DNA from: Allolobophora icterica
Lineage: Eukaryota; Annelida; Clitellata; Crassiclitellata; Lumbricidae
Reading direction: 5' to 3'
Length of the DNA: 64,000 bases
Assembly (NCBI GenBank): GCA_963556255.1
Contig: OY744615.1
Span: 47,243,812 to 47,307,811, forward strand
Part shown: positions 43,075 through 52,368 of the stretch, piece after piece
Layout: the number at the start of each line of letters is the position of its first letter
Numbering within the stretch: the stretch's first letter is position 1
Notes under the pieces: model-generated
Told to the model about the DNA's origin: nothing
Databases searched by the model: none
The model's input: only the letters and a program-made list of their open reading frames with translations
Translations under genes and position numbers: made by a program

Positions 43075-43268
43075 CTAAAAATTATATTCTTTATTATTTC
43101 AAACCGACAGACGCAGTAAGATTACATTGAAACATCAAAGTACAATCAAGAGCTTAATTAACACACGGTTTGGCAGCCATGCAAGGCGCCGCCCTAGAGG
43201 GGTTACGGGAGTCGATCCGCGTACCTTATGCTCTCCTGTCCATGAGTGTTACCACTACTCTATCCCCC
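43075..43268 (-). mobile_element. tRNA-derived SINE, family 2, copy 2
   Basis: Minus strand: box-A-like GTAGTGGTAACACTC, box-B-like GGATCGACTCCCG, then GGCTGCCAAACCG, TAATCTTACTGCGTC and AATAATAAAGAATAT tail. About 90% alike to the copy at 61125. Confidence 0.85.
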
Positions 43269-43654
43269 TCGAAGTTATGTCGAAGTAAGATCGGTGTAAA
43301 AGGCCATAACTGACAAAAGAAGTCACAAAGAAACTTATTGCTAATCTTTTCTTATAACTTCTAAGAATGAGTGCTGTAAACATTTCTCTATCGACGTCAA
43401 CGGCTTTTGGTGAAAACTACACAAAACATCCCCAATGTTGGGATAGTTCAGGCAGCACTAGTCAACTCTTCGAATGGTATAGGGTCCTTGCTGTCGAAAG
43501 GTGGTTAAAGAATACTTACCAATTGCGTCCAAAATTGGAAGAAATAGCATTATATGATTGAGCATTGAATACTCTGCCTAGGAGATCATAGAAGGTTGCG
43601 CTATAATCTAGTGGTTGGGGTGTTGGACTCCATACACCTTGTTTCACACATAAC

Positions 43655-43965
43655 TTAATATATGCGAGATACGCTACACTGGCTTCCTGTTGCTGAGCGA
43701 TTTGCTGTTAAGACTGCGGAGCTATGCAGGTGCCACGCTGTAGCACATCAACCAGAGTCCATCGTGTCATGTCGAGTGTTGGACCGTCCTTCAGAAACAA
43801 TTACGTTCAGAAGCACTATTTTCATTTGTTTACATCTCTTAGACAGTCATCCAAGGCTACAACATTCTTGTGCGTTACAAAAAATGCGCTATATTAAGTA
43901 TTCTGATAACCGACGCAATTACTATTACAATTACAATTACAATACATTCGTCGACCTTACCTTAG
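43655..43965 (+). pseudogene. CR1-like LINE fragment with (AATTAC)n tail
   Basis: DTLHWLPVAERFAVKTAEL is the conserved L-H-W-L-P-V block. The rest is degraded, ending ATGCGCTATATTAAG and ATTACAATTACAATTACA. Confidence 0.7.
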
Positions 43966-44284
43966 TTTCGAACATCTTCCACTCGCTAGGTGGCAGTGGT
44001 TAAATGAATAGTAGACCATGATGGCGCCGTTAGGCTGCCGCTTAAAAACAGTTATATTCGACTCCTGTAAAACTGTTATCGTGTGCTTCTACTCTATACA
44101 TGTATGTAAGGCGCCCTGCGTGGCTGCCGTTTCTACTTTATGTATGTTCATTGTACAGCGCAGTGCGGTTAGCAGGCGTTTAATTAAAGAACAGATTATA
44201 TAATAGGAATCACAGAGTCTCTTCTCCCGTTCATAGCCTAAATGAGTTATAACGCGACCATGCCGCTACAAGGGCGCTGTAAAG

Positions 44285-44322
44285 ATCGTCTAATCATCTT
44301 TGTTACGACACATTGTCGTTAA
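44285..44322 (+). repeat. Hairpin-family member
   Basis: TAATCATCTTTGTTACGACA then CATTGTCGTTAACC. Loop CTTTGTT, 5' outer stem changed. Confidence 0.55.
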
Positions 44323-44397
44323 CCAAGAAACTACTAGGCCTACTACTAAAATTGTGAATTCCCAACTGATTCACAAACATGAATTGTTTTGCCATTG

Positions 44398-44437
44398 CTT
44401 AGACACCTCCTTTAAAGATTTTTATTGGTTATATATA
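44398..44437 (+). promoter_or_regulatory. GACACC-N22-TATATAT motif
   Basis: CTTAGACACCTCCTTTAAAG. A diverged hairpin (GTCGACGTCAAAGGCTTTC...TGTTGTTAAAC) follows at 44490-44523. Confidence 0.55.
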
Positions 44438-44860
44438 TGTGCTCCTACGCCATGTCGACTTGAATAGTCGTAACAAATAGGTCGACGTCAAAGGCTTTCA
44501 ACGCCAATAGATGTTGTTAAACACTGGAAATTACCATTCCTCTTCCGTTATGTGGTAGTGCATGTCCCAAGTCTCGATCAAGGAGAGAAGACACACTTTA
44601 TCATGTTTGCTAAGCTCAGAACGTCCTGTCATAAACTATCTGGATATAATCCAGTCAAACTAACAGCATAGCAAGGTTGACGTCACCAATTACATCAATT
44701 ACTAAGCATCCAGTGATCGAAGATGGGTTTTTCTGTGATTACAGGTGGCAAACGTCAGCGTTCTTCCGATAGATTCCGCCAACCTAACCCAATCTCAACG
44801 TTCCTATGGCATAATAAAAGATCAAGATCAATTATTAAGGAGCGTGTCTTCAACTCTGAC

Positions 44861-44895
44861 TTATACGGTGACTGTAAGACATTAAAAGATGTGTA
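44861..44895 (-). promoter_or_regulatory. ACACATC-N22-TATAAG motif
   Basis: Minus strand GTTACACATCTTTTAATG, CACCGTATAAGTC. Confidence 0.4.
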
Positions 44896-44944
44896 ACGAA
44901 CTGCTTTGTTGTCCAGTTTTTGACGTCGACCTTCTTCTTCTTCT

Positions 44945-45262
44945 TTATGTTCTCTGCCCATTGGCAGGTTCGTATGACCAATGACGCCATCGTTCTCTGT
45001 CTTGTGCTCTTCTCTTCAGTCCACTGTATCCTTCTTCTTTTGTCATCATCCAGTCTAGCAGCATTGCCCTCGGTCTTCCTCGCGTCTTTCTCCCCTCCAT
45101 CCTTCCCTCCATGATGTCTCTTAGCAGTGTCTCACTCCTTAGGATGTGCCCGATCCATTTCCTTTGTCGTCCGCGTATAGTACTTATGAGTGATCTTTGT
45201 ACGTCGACCTTACCGTTGTTGAAATGTCTTACACAGTCACAACTGAAGTGCTGGACTGACAC
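44945..45262 (-). pseudogene. LINE ORF2 C terminus
   Basis: Minus strand: [37 protein letters not shown] and [18 protein letters not shown] to a stop. W-I-G-H-I-L-R, R-G-R-P-R and D-R-x-x-W-R are the final motifs of RTE/I-group LINE polyproteins. Only about 100 residues remain, but the frame is open. Confidence 0.85.
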
Positions 45263-45349
45263 TTTATGACAACAATGGCCGTTGACGACGACAGAAAATT
45301 ATGTTGAACAGTTTTCAGTTTTCACTGTTTGTATGGCATACGTTTTTTT

Positions 45350-45735
45350 TTATTCCAAAGTATAACGTCGTCTTATGACATCAGAGGCCGTTGACGACAA
45401 TTCAGAAATATAATACAAAAAACGAGAATCCTATAGCGTCTGAAAGGCACCAATGAAAGCCAGAGCCTTACAATGTCACTTATATTCATTGCTTAACGAC
45501 ACTTAAAGCAACCCAGCTGACACTGTCTATAATACATATATCTTGATAAAATGGTTCGATCCAGGATAAGCATTATTCCGCAATGGATGTTCCACACAAG
45601 AAATATTAAAAGCAAAGAAGTTCTCACCTAACATTACTAATGTATGAATGTATGAGAGATTCTGTATCTAGTTATTCCAATATTAAAAAGAACTTCAACA
45701 TAAATGCACAATACATGTAATTATAATTATAATTA
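45350..45735 (-). repeat. Paralogous block (inverted copy of 39895-40275)
   Basis: Reverse complement of the 39.9-kb block with moderate divergence. Contains a hairpin member at 45362-45398 with outer stem GTCGTC/GACGAC. The GACACC box is not conserved in this copy. Confidence 0.85.
45362..45398 (-). repeat. Hairpin family, X type
   Basis: Minus strand GTCGTCAACGGCC...GATGTCATAAGACGAC. Six perfect outer pairs, different bases from other copies. Confidence 0.6.
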
Positions 45736-45892
45736 TGACATTACATCCTGATTATATTTTTGTAATTTTAAAATGATTATTTATCACTCTTCAGTTTAAT
45801 GACATTTATGGCAACATCTACCAATATAACCACAACAAGCCAGAAATAATAACTGCTCAAACAGCAATACAAATGCAGTTAGTAGAACTAAG

Positions 45893-45933
45893 TAATTATA
45901 GCGGTAGTAAAACGCAAAAGAAAGGTGTGTAAA
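45893..45933 (-). promoter_or_regulatory. CACACC-N23-TATAAT motif
   Basis: Minus strand TTTACACACCTTTCTTTTG, ACCGCTATAAT. Confidence 0.45.
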
Positions 45934-46071
45934 TTAACTGGATTCAATATACAGTCCATAAATAGTTTTCTCTCGGCATCTCGCAAATGTCCGGAGAAAA
46001 TGAAAATCTTCCGCAACGGCTTCTTCTTCTTTCTTTATGGCTTTGGCGATGCCCCAGCACGCAATAGCCGC

Positions 46072-46600
46072 TCATTTATGGTGAGTCTCCACTTCTTCCT
46101 GTCTTGTGCTCTCTGTGTAGCCTCCTGCACGGATCTCCTTGCAGTCCTCTCGAATCCCATCAATCCATCGCAACCTTGGTCTTCCCCTCCTTCGCTCTCC
46201 GTGTACGTATCCGTGTAGTGCTATGTTCGGGTATCTTTCATTTCGCATTCTTGATATATGGCCGAAATAGCGCAGTCTCCTGATCCTTATTCTGTCCACG
46301 ATGTCCTGCTGTATATTCAATCTGTTGTGTATCTCCGTATTTCTTATCCTGTCTCTTCTGGTGACTCCCACTATCCTTCGTAAACATACCATTTCGAACA
46401 CCCTCAGTCGTCTTTTCTGCACCTCCTTCAATGTCCATGTCTCCGAGTTATACAATAATACATTTAGCACAAGTGTCTCATACACCTGTACTTTGGTGGT
46501 CCTGCTGATTTCCCTTGCACTCCACACCTTGTGTAGTGCCTGTAGTATTCGTCTTGCCAACCCAATTCTTCGTTCCACATCCTTCTCAGATTCGCCCTTT
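46072..46600 (-). pseudogene. LINE ORF2 C-terminal fragment
   Basis: Minus-strand frame: YETLVLNVLLYNSETWTL, RLRVFEMVCLRRIVGVTRRD, IRIRRLRYFGHISRM and RRRGRPRLRWIDGI. L-Y-x-S-E-T-W, C-L-R-R-I, R-x-x-F-G-H and R-G-R-P-x-x-R-W are the standard C-terminal landmarks of RTE/I-clade LINE reverse transcriptases. No catalytic RT block is present in this copy. Confidence 0.9.
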
Positions 46601-46940
46601 GCAATGGCTTATTATTTTTTAATTTTTTTAAACGTTAAATATCTGTCTTATTTGCTACTAACAGACTAAATAGTATTTTTATGAGTTTAACGACAACTTA
46701 TGGCTATTGTTCTATCCGTGGACTACAGAAGTCTGTAGACTGAAATAAGAGGAATGGCATATACCAGAGTATGGATTTAACGATATCTGAGACCAGTTAC
46801 GTTGACAAAATCCAATTTTCTGTTGTTTCAAGCGCTGCAACGTCCAAATCATCTGTTTTATTTTGTTTCAATCTGGTTGCAATAAATGTTTCACTTAAAA
46901 TTACTGAGACTTCTATTGACAAACTTTACGTATTCCTTGT

Positions 46941-46980
46941 TTATAATGTCTCTGAAATGTGTTTTTAAAAGGTGTATAAG
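46941..46980 (-). promoter_or_regulatory. ACACC-N25-TATAAAC motif
   Basis: Minus strand CTTATACACCTTTTAAAAAC. Spacing is 2 bp longer than the norm. Confidence 0.3.
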
Positions 46981-47149
46981 AGATTGCTCTTTATCCGTTT
47001 CCAGTGTCTAATTTATTACATATAATTATTGTTGATAGCGAGAGGTCGGGAATATAGATAGCAATGTCTGCAGAAAGAGTCCTGCGCCACTTGCGCCTCC
47101 TAGCCAACCGATGTATGGCAGTTGAGAAGTAAAGGGAGATGGCTTGTTG

Positions 47150-47245
47150 CCTTAGACAGCCATGTTTCGAGAGGTTTTTAAATGCTCTGCATAAAACCCA
47201 GTGGCCTCAATGAGATATGTCGACGCTAAAAAAATTGCCTTAACT
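47150..47245 (+). repeat. Paralogous module and piggyBac empty site
   Basis: Partner of 34265-34363. After AATTGCC there is a single TTAA, then CTGTAACATTTCG, which corresponds to CTGTAATATTTCG after the 34.4-kb element. Confidence 0.75.
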
Positions 47246-47322
47246 CTAAGTCTGTAACATTTCGCGCCCAGTTCAGTGCTTCATATCGTTATCGATTTAG
47301 ACTCCTTTGTTTAACGATATCT

Positions 47323-47562
47323 TGTGGGGCGTGGTGGCTCAGTGGTAAGTTCGGCCCCTTGTGACCGCAGGGTTGAAGGTTCGAATCCCACTCTAGCCGC
47401 GGCGTACGGACCTTGGGCAAGTCCTTCACTCGCAATTGCTCGTGGCGCTTCGGCGTGAAAATTCCGGCACAGTATTAAATACTGTAGTCGGGAGCGCCTC
47501 TGAGTAGTAGTTGACTTCGAGAGGCGCTATAGAAATATCCGGAATAAATAAAATGAATAAAT
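47323..47562 (+). mobile_element. tRNA-derived SINE, family 1, with LINE-like 3' end
   Basis: Perfect Pol III boxes: A = TGGCTCAGTGG (47335-47345), B = GGTTCGAATCC (47378-47388). Then ACGGACCTTGGGCAAGTCC, a central region, and the 3' end GTCGGGAGCGCCTCTGAGTA and GAGAGGCGCTATAGAAAT with an AATAAA-rich tail. The 3' end matches the LINEs at 36344 and 50816, so it was probably mobilised by that LINE. It has interrupted a hairpin-family sequence. A decayed relative is at 32135-32250. Confidence 0.9.
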
Positions 47563-47606
47563 CTCATCGTGGAGAAACCATTGAAAACTTCACGCGTCCA
47601 CGTATA

Positions 47607-47644
47607 CTTATACGGCGAATGCATAGCTTCACAAAGGTGTGCAA
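47607..47644 (-). promoter_or_regulatory. CACACC-N23-TATAAG motif
   Basis: Minus strand TTTGCACACCTTTGTG, GCATTCGCCGTATAAG. Confidence 0.5.
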
Positions 47645-47678
47645 AGATTTGGTCTTAGTAGTAGTAGTTTCTATTATT

Positions 47679-47716
47679 TAACGACGTCTTACGGATGCCA
47701 GGGCCATTGACGTCGA
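47679..47716 (-). repeat. Hairpin family, X type, perfect outer stem
   Basis: Minus strand GACGTCAATGGCCC...GTAAGACGTCGTTAAA. Six Watson-Crick outer pairs (GACGTC/GACGTC) where most copies have a G-T. Confidence 0.65.
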
Positions 47717-47802
47717 CCTTACCTTACTCAAAATATATCGGTCACAACATATGAGCTTGCTGAAAAATTTGAAAGGTTAGTAGGAAGTTTTTTAACCATC
47801 AG

Positions 47803-47840
47803 TTTGACGACATCTCGTGGCAACATCGGCCGCTGACGTC
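47803..47840 (-). repeat. Hairpin family, X type
   Basis: Minus strand GACGTCAGCGGCCGATG...GAGATGTCGTCAAAC. Outer stem GACGTC/GATGTC. Confidence 0.6.
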
Positions 47841-48149
47841 ATATCAGACATCGTACATAAAACAATTTTACAAACGGTATCCACATTTAAACTGCACAGG
47901 TCGTTAACACGATTTCTCTTTAAACTGTTCCGGCAGCTAACATATTTTGAGTCTCAGTTCATTTACCTGTAAAGTAGCCCCCCCCTCCCTCCCCGCCCCA
48001 ATTGATCTAAAGGTCTAGTGACAGCGGAACGTGAAAAGAAAGTTGCATATCTCTGTATATGTGGTGCATCAGTGATTCAGTGCATAATATTTACAGCGAT
48101 TAATTACTTTCAGACGGTGTCACGCCTATTCACTGTTCCCTTATCACCT

Positions 48150-49440
48150 TGTCACCTTGTGCTGTCGATTCGTTGAATCCTATCGACTGTCATGGTCAAC
48201 CTTCTCCATGTGCTCCGATTTCTCGTGGCCTCTCTCAGCTCCGAGATGTTCATCTTCATTGCCTCTTGTATCTCCTCCATCCATCTCCTCCTTGGTCGTC
48301 CTCTCCTCCTCTTGCCCTCCCCACACGCCAACATCATCTCCTTTTCCAGCCCATCTGCACGCATCACATGTCCAAAGTATGACATCTTCTGCCTGGACGT
48401 TCTCTGCCCCAACGTCAAACTCCCTCTCCAGTGTCCTATTTCTTCCAGGATATCCTCGTTAGTTCTCTTCTCAGTCCAAGAAACCCTCAACATTTTCCTC
48501 CAGATCCACATTTCACATGCCTCAATTTTCTTCTCCAATGCCTTGGTTTTTGTCCATGTTTCGCATCCGAAAAAGCACCACTGGTAAGATCATTGCTTTG
48601 ACAATTCTTGTCTTCGTTCCCAAACTCACTGATTAATTTTGTCCTTCCATATTTTTTCTAGTCCCTGCATTGCCGTCTTCCCCAGTGTAATTCTCCGTCG
48701 TATTTCTCGTTCGCATCCACCTTCACTCTCCACCATGGCCCCCAAGAAACAGAAGCTTGATACCACCTCTATCTCCTCCCCATCTACTTCAAAATACCTC
48801 CACTTCTCAGTGGTCATTATCTTCGTCTTTTTTACATTGAAGTACATTCCTGCTTTCTCGCTTGCACATTTTAGCCTTCTGATGCTATCCTTCAGTTTCT
48901 CCTGTGTTTCCGCCAGCAGTGTTGTGTCGTCCGCATATCTTAAGTTGTTCATTATCCTTCCCGCTATCTTCACACCCTCCGCCTCATCATCAAAACCTGC
49001 CTCCCTCATTATCCTTTCTGCATATAGAATGAATAGGTACGGTGATAGTATGCATCCCTGTCTGACTACTTTTTTTATTCGAAACTTGCCGTGTCGCCAT
49101 GTTCTGTCCTGACCAACGCCACCTGGTTGCTATACAGGTTCTTGAGGAGAATTATCAGATGCGTGGGTATGCCCATTTCACTCAGGGTCTTCCACATCAG
49201 AGCATGATTAACGCAGTCAAATGCCTTACTGTAGTCTATAAAGCAAAGATGTACCTCTTGTCCATATTCCCTCTGCCTTTCCATTATCCATCTTAGGTTT
49301 GCAATATGGTCTCTTGTGCCTCTCCCTTTCCTAAATCCTGCTTGATTTGCCGGTAGCTCTCTCTCTCTATCGTGTCCTCCATCCTTTTGTGGATTATCTT
49401 TAGGAGTATCTTGCTCGTATGAGATATTAGTCCCTTATCA
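48150..49440 (-). pseudogene. LINE reverse transcriptase and C terminus, broken frames
   Basis: Minus strand, three frames in order: (1) ISHTSKILLKIIHKRM, NQAGFRKGRGTRDHI, VHLCFIDYSKAFDCV (F-x-D-Y-S-K-A-F-D) and LIILLKNLYSNQ; (2) LRYADDTTLLAETQEKL (catalytic Y-A-D-D) and NVKKTKIM; (3) EACEMWIWRKMLRVSW, FGHVMRADGLEKE and RRRGRPRRRWMEEI. This is nearly the whole RT palm plus C terminus of an RTE/I-group LINE. Frame changes near 49070 and 48600 inactivate it. The endonuclease is absent (5' truncation). Confidence 0.9.
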
Positions 49441-49524
49441 CACTAACCGAATTTCTCACACGTCCGGAAACTGACGAATAATTGTAATTAAGAAGTCTTT
49501 TTGAAGTGTACGCTTCAACTGAAA

Positions 49525-49564
49525 CTTATAGGGCCAATGTAAAGCTTTACAAAGGTGTGTAAAG
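49525..49564 (-). promoter_or_regulatory. CACACC-N23-TATAAG motif
   Basis: Minus strand TTTACACACCTTTGTAAAG, TGGCCCTATAAG. Confidence 0.5.
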
Positions 49565-49726
49565 ACCTGCTGTTATGCACTACAAGGTCGTTGCCATCGA
49601 AAGGAAAACAGTTTTAAACAGTTCTTTCCGTTCTTAATTAATAGTACACAATTAACAATGGGAATGGGGATTTTGAAGTCAATAGACTAAGTGTATCTTT
49701 TTGTTCAAACGCCTTACTTTTACACG

Positions 49727-49925
49727 GTCAGCTGCATTGGCTTCCTGTTGAATTCAGAATAAGATTTAAACTGGCCTGTCTTACCTGCAAAGTCCTCAAA
49801 GCAAGCCACAACTATCTGTTTACCTGTCGTCACGCAGTATGCGATCTTCTGGTAAATATGGGTCTTTTGGTTGAGTCTCGATGTATAGCACTGTCATATG
49901 CTCTCGGACCTAGCGTGCATTAAAA
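49727..49925 (+). pseudogene. CR1-like LINE fragment
   Basis: LHWLPVEFRIRFKLACLTCK then AVCDLLVNMGLLVESRC and ALGPSVH with a stop. Same family as 36675-36860. Confidence 0.75.
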
Positions 49926-49999
49926 ACAAGTTTGCAATGATAATGGATGGATTCCAATGGTTTATAGATAGCCAGTGAAGTCTTAAGTCAGTCCAACAC

Positions 50000-50885
50000 G
50001 GATGATCTCCAAGCGTATGTCCACTGCTCACCATCGGCTGCTGCTGCTGCAGTTCGAGAGATCGCCCGGGTCGTGAGGAATTTGGAGGCCTGGGGATGTC
50101 CTCAAACCGTCTACGGTTAAACCCAGCAAAGACCCAATATATCTGGTTTGGTACGCGCCAACAGCTTGCAAAAATTAACCTTGAGACTCTGGCACTTGAA
50201 TTCCCCTGGGTTTCCTTTGCCTCCTCAGTACGGGATCTTGGTTTAATTCTGGATCAAGAGCTCACATTCATGCGACATATTAATTTGCTTTGTCGGGACT
50301 CTTATTATCAACTTCGTCAATTAAGGGTAGTCTCCTGCACTCTGACGCAGGCGGCTGCTTCCACCCATGTCCATGCGTTTGTGGTTTCCCGTCTGGACTA
50401 TTGCAGCGCCCTTTACGCTGGCCTCCCAGCTGCCCGCCTTTGGTGCTTGGACCGGGTTTTACGTTCAGCCGCACGTCTTATTGGTCGCATCCCCAGATTT
50501 GGCCAGGTTTCCGCTGCGGATCGCCTATAGGGTCTCTGCACTGGTTAAGCGTTGTCTAGAGGGACTTGCTTCCCCATACCTGCGGGAGTTGTGTCGCTCT
50601 ACCTCGGGGTCTTGCGGCGATCTGCTCTTCGCCCGGCTGACCAGGCCGAGCTATTGGTCCCCCGCACGCGGACAGCCATTATGCAGCGCCGTTCTTTTTC
50701 GGTCGCTGGTTCGCAACCTCGAATGGCCTTCCTGTTGCACTTCGCCTGGTCCCTATGACTCACTCTACCTTGTTTCTTGCAAACTTCAAAACTACTCTCT
50801 TTAACCGTGGTTGGACTAGGAGCGCTCCTGAGTAGATAACCTTGAAGGGGCGCTATATAAATGCCCTTTAATAATAATAATAATA
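50000..50885 (+). pseudogene. L2/CR1-like LINE 3' half with (AAT)n tail
   Basis: From about 50040 it reads VREIARVVRNLEAW, then LRLNPAKTQYIWFGTRQQL, RDLGLILDQELTFMRHI, VSRLDYCSALYAGLPAARL and LRSAARLIGRIP. It shifts frame through IAYRVSALVKRCLEG to FSVAGSQPRMAFLL. The 3' end AGGAGCGCTCCTGAGTAG and GGGGCGCTATATAAATG carries an AAT tail. Frame breaks disable it. Confidence 0.9.
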
Positions 50886-50987
50886 ATCCTACAGCACGAA
50901 AGGCTGTTAAAATCTGTGAAAATTTTTTACCGTTTCAGCGATATCGCACGCCGGTGCCAGCACATTTAACAAGCATCTAGTTTTTGT

Positions 50988-51024
50988 TTATTTATAACCA
51001 TACGAATTCGCTTAAAAGAGGTGT
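50988..51024 (-). promoter_or_regulatory. AACACC-N23-TATAAAT motif
   Basis: Minus strand AGAACACCTCTTTTAAGC, TGGTTATAAATAAAC. Confidence 0.55.
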
Positions 51025-51129
51025 TCTACATCAATGCCAAAATAGTTGAGTGTATTAAATACCTGAACAGTTTTTCAAAATGACCTTGGAATACAACCTG
51101 TTTCATTTAATGTGCATGATTTTGTGAAA

Positions 51130-51530
51130 TTGTTACTGTTTTATGTTTTATGCATGATATGATTGTTGCTGTAAATATAACCATGGGATGTCATTGAACT
51201 TAAGATTGGGAGATAATTGTTTGGAAGTTTCAAGGGTAGAATGGGAATATAGTGTCATGATTGTGATTGTATGTGCTGTACATTTGTATTTGAAGTAGTT
51301 TAGATATTTCTTGTGTGTAATAATTGTTGCAAAATACTGTTTAAATTGTATCAAAACATTTTATGAATATGTGTATCAAAAACAATATTAGATATAATGC
51401 TTTAATGATGTGACATCAGTGATATTGTACGGCTCTGTTTGACACCATTAAATGGTGTCATTCGGACGCTATAAGTATTTTGTTTTCTGTAAAATGCATT
51501 AACGAATTATCGTCATTTCGCGACTCAAGG
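51130..51530 (+). repeat. Paralogous block (relative of 39895-40275)
   Basis: TTGCAAAATACTGTTTAAAT, GAATATGTGTATCA and TTCGGACGCTATAAG correspond to parts of the 40-kb block. Confidence 0.6.
51438..51475 (+). promoter_or_regulatory. GACACC-N23-TATAAG motif
   Basis: GTTTGACACCATTAAATGG, CGGACGCTATAAG. GACACCATT/AATGGTGTC is itself a palindrome. Confidence 0.5.
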
Positions 51531-51621
51531 TAGGCCTAAGGTCGACATCTTCATTAACGCTAATAGGAATCGCAAGGTCTTTCTTCCCGTCTCATAACGT
51601 AAATAAATTATATCCTACACG

Positions 51622-51660
51622 TTAGACATCTCTTTAAAAGGTATTTAAATTTACTATAAC
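51622..51660 (+). promoter_or_regulatory. GACATC-N24-TATAAC motif
   Basis: GTTAGACATCTCTTTAAAAG, ACTATAAC. A shortened hairpin follows at 51708-51737. Confidence 0.4.
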
Positions 51661-51707
51661 AAATCAAACTCCGCCCAAAGAGCTGTAGTAAGCCAACCTA
51701 ATTAATT

Positions 51708-51737
51708 TCTGTCGACGTCAATAAGATGTCGTTAAAC
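51708..51737 (+). repeat. Hairpin family, loop-deleted X type
   Basis: GACGTC-AATAA-GATGTCGTTAAAC: the inner stem and loop are gone but the outer stem and GTTAAAC tag remain. Confidence 0.6.
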
Positions 51738-51769
51738 GCTGGATCCATATAACAAGTCAACCCATAGAT

Positions 51770-51774
51770 AAAAT
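51770..51774. repeat. 5-bp target duplication of the LTR element (left)
   Basis: AAAAT, repeated at 58747-58751. Confidence 0.9.
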
Positions 51775-52252
51775 TGTCAACCCAATCCTTCCGTTGACAA
51801 TCCTTCTGATTAAATCCTTGTTCTCTTCGTACTTAACGCCTATTTAACGTTCACCTTTTGAACACTAATTCTACGTATAAGTATAACCTGAATTAATCAG
51901 CAACACAGTTTAATATCTTTCCAGTTTAATAAGAAACAAACAGACAGAACTCAATTCGATTACAACTCAACTAGTCAGCCACACTACTACAGCGAACACA
52001 CTCGAATTCAAAACTTCTCCAGTCAGCATAATTCTTCGCGCCTCTTGACACACCTGTCTTCTGTGCGCATAAACGAACTCTAATAATATACATATAGCGC
52101 GCCGCTGCCGAGATTGGCCGGCCGCGCGTGTCACTAAGACTAAACGTTATACATCTATCATATATACATATACACGTGAAACTAAAGTAAGCGCACTAAA
52201 TATATACGCTAACATCTCGCACTGCAAGACTGTACACAAAACTCAGTTCACA
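51775..52252 (-). repeat. 3' LTR
   Basis: 478 bp, TG...CA termini on the minus strand. Preceded by the purine tract at 52256-52271. Confidence 0.95.
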
Positions 52253-52255
52253 TTA

Positions 52256-52271
52256 CCTCCTTCCTTTTTCT
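52256..52271 (-). promoter_or_regulatory. Polypurine tract
   Basis: AGAAAAAGGAAGGAGG on the minus strand, three bases before the 3' LTR: the expected plus-strand primer for reverse transcription. Confidence 0.85.
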
Positions 52272-52368
52272 GGAATTGAGCAAATTAAATTTCAAAATTT
52301 GCGAAATTACCAAAATACATGAAACATATATATATATCTAACTAATTAATGAACAGTCTTACGATTAC

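Noticed and set aside
48639..49112. Plus-strand frames of 157, 131 and 122 codons in 46.3-49.1 kb
   Set aside because: They are antisense to LINE reverse-transcriptase fragments, which carry the real motifs on the minus strand.
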